From Bacillota bacterium (GTDB taxonomy: Bacteria; Bacillota; Clostridia; Peptostreptococcales; Anaerovoracaceae): 64,000 nucleotides of DNA. Below the pieces are notes generated by a model. The model made no database searches, was not told the origin of the DNA, and saw only the letters and a list, made by a program, of their open reading frames with translations. The translations under genes and the position numbers were made by a program. Every line of letters starts with the position of its first letter. Position 1 is the first letter of the stretch. Shown piece by piece: positions 61,751 through 64,000 of the stretch. The DNA lies in assembly GCA_019420525.1 (NCBI GenBank), contig JAHZHA010000003.1, positions 1-64,000 on the forward strand. Reading direction: 5' to 3'.

Positions 61751-62577
61751 GGCGGAAAAGTAGAAATCAGAAAGAGCAGACTGTTATGGAATTAATGTAT
61801 AAAAACGCGTCAAGGCTGGACGCGAGAGATTACGCCAGCGGATACTTATATCTGGCGCTCAATATCGGAGAACAGATGCTGATGTGCGGTGCGGAGGTAA
61901 ATCGGGTGGAGGACAGCGTACGGCGAATCTGTACGGCATACGGCGCCGAACGGGTGGATGTTTTTTCCATCACCTCCAGCATCGTGGTGACGATGTACGG
62001 ACCGGAATTTGGTTCGCTCACACAGACGAGGAGAATTTCAAAGCAGAGTACGGATATGTATCGGCTCGACCGGTTGAATCAGCTGTCGCGGGACATATGT
62101 GAAAGTGTGCCGCCGCTGGAGGAGGCATCGGAAAAACTGAAGGAGATAAACAATTCCCGGGGGTATTCAACGGGAATTCGGCTGGTCATCTACGCCGTGG
62201 TGTCGTCATCGTTTACCGTTTTTTTCGGAGGAAACTGGCAGGACGCTCTGGTGTCCGGCGTGCTGGGAATGATTCTCATGTTTCTGGAGCGCCTGCTGGA
62301 CAGTTACGATGTGAATCCTTTTTTGTCGGCATTCCTCTTTTCCCTGCTGGGGGGATTCGGTGCGATTTTTGCGGTGGAACACGGTTTGGCATGTTCTATG
62401 GATAAAATCAGTATCGGCAATATCATGTTGCGGATCCCGGGAATCATGCTGACAAACTCCATCCGCGATTTTTTCAACGGAGACACGATGACGGGAATAC
62501 TGAGATTTCTGGAAGCTGCATTTTTGTCCATGACGATCGCTTTCGGATTTGTCGTGGCTGCCGCAGTCTGGCAGTAG
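61747..62577 (+). CDS. Threonine/serine exporter, N-terminal (ThrE) subunit
   Basis: About 276 residues. NIGEQMLMCGAEVNRVEDSV and DVFSITSSIVVTMYGPEFGS belong to the cytoplasmic ThrE_N domain; spans follow from STGIRLVIYAVVSSSFTVFF. Two-gene form: the other half of the permease is the next gene. The ATG at 61747 overlaps the upstream stop as ATGA; an internal ATG at 61786 is an equally good start. The partner starts 10 bases after the stop. Confidence 0.88.
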   Translation: MRRKSRNQKEQTVMELMYKNASRLDARDYASGYLYLALNIGEQMLMCGAEVNRVEDSVRRICTAYGAERVDVFSITSSIVVTMYGPEFGSLTQTRRISKQSTDMYRLDRLNQLSRDICESVPPLEEASEKLKEINNSRGYSTGIRLVIYAVVSSSFTVFFGGNWQDALVSGVLGMILMFLERLLDSYDVNPFLSAFLFSLLGGFGAIFAVEHGLACSMDKISIGNIMLRIPGIMLTNSIRDFFNGDTMTGILRFLEAAFLSMTIAFGFVVAAAVWQ

Positions 62578-62587
62578 GAGGCAGATT

Positions 62588-63205
62588 ATGACATCATATA
62601 TTATTCAGCTGTCGGCAGCTTTTATCGGCTCTATGTCGTTTGCGATGTTTTTTAACGTAAGGTGGAGGATGTTGCTTTCCTGTGCTTTCGGAGGACTCGT
62701 CTCATGGGGGTTTTATCTTCTGCTGGGGGCTGCGGTGGAAAGCGACGTGACACGGTATTTTCTCGTCTCCATGGCGCTGACGTTTTATGCAGAAATCATG
62801 GCCCGCGTAAAAAAGACACCGGATACCGTATATATCATCTGTGCTGCTATACCTCTGATTCCGGGAGGTTCGCTCTATAATACGATGCACTATGCAGCGG
62901 AAGGAAAGTGGGAAGAGTTCTCTGAAACGGGGCTTCATACGCTTCTGCTGGCGGCGGCTATCGCTGTGGGAATTCTGTGTATGATGACGATTCTTCACGT
63001 CATCGTCGTCTTCCTCAAAAACGCCAGAGATGTCAGCAGGACGTGTACGGAAAAGGCAGACAGAGGTTTCCGGAAAGCCGACCGGACTTTCCGAAGCATA
63101 TGCAGAGGCCGGGGCATGCGTAAAGTAGCAGGAAACTGCGGCGGAACGGAAAAAGACGGAAGAAATGCGGATTCGAAAGATGTTACAGGAGAAATGCAGA
63201 AATGA
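62588..63205 (+). CDS. Threonine/serine exporter, C-terminal (ThrE_2) subunit
   Basis: About 205 residues. Spans with QLSAAFIGSMSFAMFFNVRW, VYIICAAIPLIPGGSLYNTM (the IPLIPGG motif of ThrE_2) and LLLAAAIAVGILCMMTILHV. A long charged tail of about 55 residues, rich in Arg, Lys and Asp, is unusual. AGGAGG is 7 bases before the ATG at 62588. Its stop overlaps the start of the methyltransferase gene, so all are one operon. Confidence 0.88.
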   Translation: MTSYIIQLSAAFIGSMSFAMFFNVRWRMLLSCAFGGLVSWGFYLLLGAAVESDVTRYFLVSMALTFYAEIMARVKKTPDTVYIICAAIPLIPGGSLYNTMHYAAEGKWEEFSETGLHTLLLAAAIAVGILCMMTILHVIVVFLKNARDVSRTCTEKADRGFRKADRTFRSICRGRGMRKVAGNCGGTEKDGRNADSKDVTGEMQK

Positions 63206-64000
63206 ATATCAGAGATTACATAAAGGAAAACGTATTGCTGTTTGACGGCAGTATGGGCACTTATTTTGCCGAAAAATACAGAGATTACAACGCCAGCTGT
63301 GAGTCGGCCAATCTTCGCGATCCGGAGAAGGTGAAGGAAATTCATCGGGAATATATCGCCGCGGGATGCCGGGCGATCAAGACAAATACCTTTGCACTCA
63401 ATATCTTCAGTTGCGGCGGGAACGTTCAGCTGCTCAGAGATTTGGTACGGTCAGGGGTGCAGCTGGCCCGGGAAGCGGCTGCGGAGGGAGAAGAAATTCT
63501 GTCCGCAGGCAAGCGGCCGAAAGAAAGAGAAAAGATTTACGTGTTCGGAGATATCGGTCCTGTAACGGGCAGAGAAGCTGACGACATCGAAAAGGCGTAC
63601 CTGCAGCTGGCGGATATCTTTCTGGAGTGCGGTATCCGCAACTTTCTCTTTGAAACGAACGCCGGACTGGACCATCTGATTTCAACGGCGGAATATATCA
63701 GACAGCGTCAGCCCGATGCGTTTATCATTCTCTCGTTTGCGGTTCAGCCGGACGGTTATACGCGGGAGGGAAGCTATATCGGAGATCTCTTCGACATAGT
63801 GAAAGAGAGTCCCGCGGCAGATGCGTTCGGACTCAACTGCATGTCCAGTGTTTTTCATATGAAAGAGCTGCTGAAGAAGATCGATATCAGTCAGAAGACG
63901 GTGTCCGTAATGCCAAATGCGGGTTATCCGAGAATCGTCGGAGGCCGGATGTTCTACGACAGCGATCCCGTCTATTTTGCGCGTATCTTAAAAGAGATCG
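63202..64000 (+). CDS. Homocysteine S-methyltransferase family protein (5' part; runs off the window)
   Basis: The first 266 codons are visible. The domain is like the N-terminus of MetH: ENVLLFDGSMGTYFAEKYRD, AIKTNTFALNIFS, FGDIGPVTG, ILSFAVQPDG and FGLNCMSS, where the Cys is a likely zinc ligand. Further zinc ligands and any other domain (in Clostridia often a methylenetetrahydrofolate reductase) lie outside the window. The ATG at 63202 overlaps the exporter stop as ATGA; AGGAGAAATG precedes it. Confidence 0.88.
   Translation, partial: MNIRDYIKENVLLFDGSMGTYFAEKYRDYNASCESANLRDPEKVKEIHREYIAAGCRAIKTNTFALNIFSCGGNVQLLRDLVRSGVQLAREAAAEGEEILSAGKRPKEREKIYVFGDIGPVTGREADDIEKAYLQLADIFLECGIRNFLFETNAGLDHLISTAEYIRQRQPDAFIILSFAVQPDGYTREGSYIGDLFDIVKESPAADAFGLNCMSSVFHMKELLKKIDISQKTVSVMPNAGYPRIVGGRMFYDSDPVYFARILKEI

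Overview
The window looks like chromosomal DNA of an anaerobic, Gram-positive-type bacterium of the class Clostridia; the species cannot be fixed from the sequence. The evidence is strong AGGAGG-type ribosome sites, several TTG and GTG starts, S-layer-homology (SLH) surface proteins, a class B sortase, a VanRS-like two-component pair, many flavodoxins and ferredoxins, and no outer-membrane genes. Most of the window is GC-moderate with tightly packed operons. The stretch from about 5.0 to 11.1 kb is visibly more AT-rich and full of broken genes.

Layout. 0.1-2.4 kb: AmmeMemoRadiSam pair (minus strand), with AmrB and AmrA fused in one protein. 2.9-4.8 kb: a small potassium channel, a LysE-type exporter, and a divergent XRE-cupin regulator. 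4.9-11.1 kb: a tRNA-Pro whose last 11 bases recur at 9849-9859. The DNA between and just beyond carries two remnants of large serine recombinases, a LysR-flavodoxin-aldo/keto reductase redox cluster (partly decayed), and a hypothetical gene. 11.4-12.6 kb: a dihydropyrimidinase-like gene with an in-frame deletion that removes the last metal-binding aspartate region. 12.6-19.4 kb: a TetR regulator divergent from an MMPL transporter plus a 1.1-kilo-residue GLUG/coiled-coil surface protein.

19.4-26.6 kb: an unusual surface-signalling block: class B sortase, OmpR-type response regulator, a Pro/Asp-repeat surface protein with a C-terminal membrane anchor, a multi-span histidine kinase, a small membrane protein, and a three-repeat prealbumin-like protein without a signal peptide. 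26.8-34.7 kb: flavodoxins, a cyclophilin-like lipoprotein, a zinc-ribbon/VWA protein, a decayed gene, a CNNM/CorC-type membrane protein behind a leader with a terminator, and an alpha/beta hydrolase. 35.0-39.4 kb: a complete de novo NAD operon (nadA-nadB-nadC-niaR-NAD(P)HX epimerase). 39.8-50.8 kb: a DUF5688-like gene and two very large SLH-anchored surface proteins in one operon behind a consensus promoter. 50.9-58.3 kb: thioesterase, VanRS-like pair, ferredoxin-type protein, membrane-anchored amidase, Na/phosphate cotransporter and ferritin. 58.5-64 kb: YhbY, an SLH-L,D-transpeptidase, a DUF2974 hydrolase, a split threonine/serine exporter, and the start of a homocysteine methyltransferase that runs off the window.

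The strongest theme is the cell envelope: four large surface proteins, two enzymes that act on the wall, one sortase and two sensor systems lie within about 48 kb. The most likely under-described units are the sortase/two-component/prealbumin block (19.4-26.6 kb) and the MMPL-GLUG pair (12.6-18.5 kb). Function assignments rest on motifs read by eye; no database search was possible.
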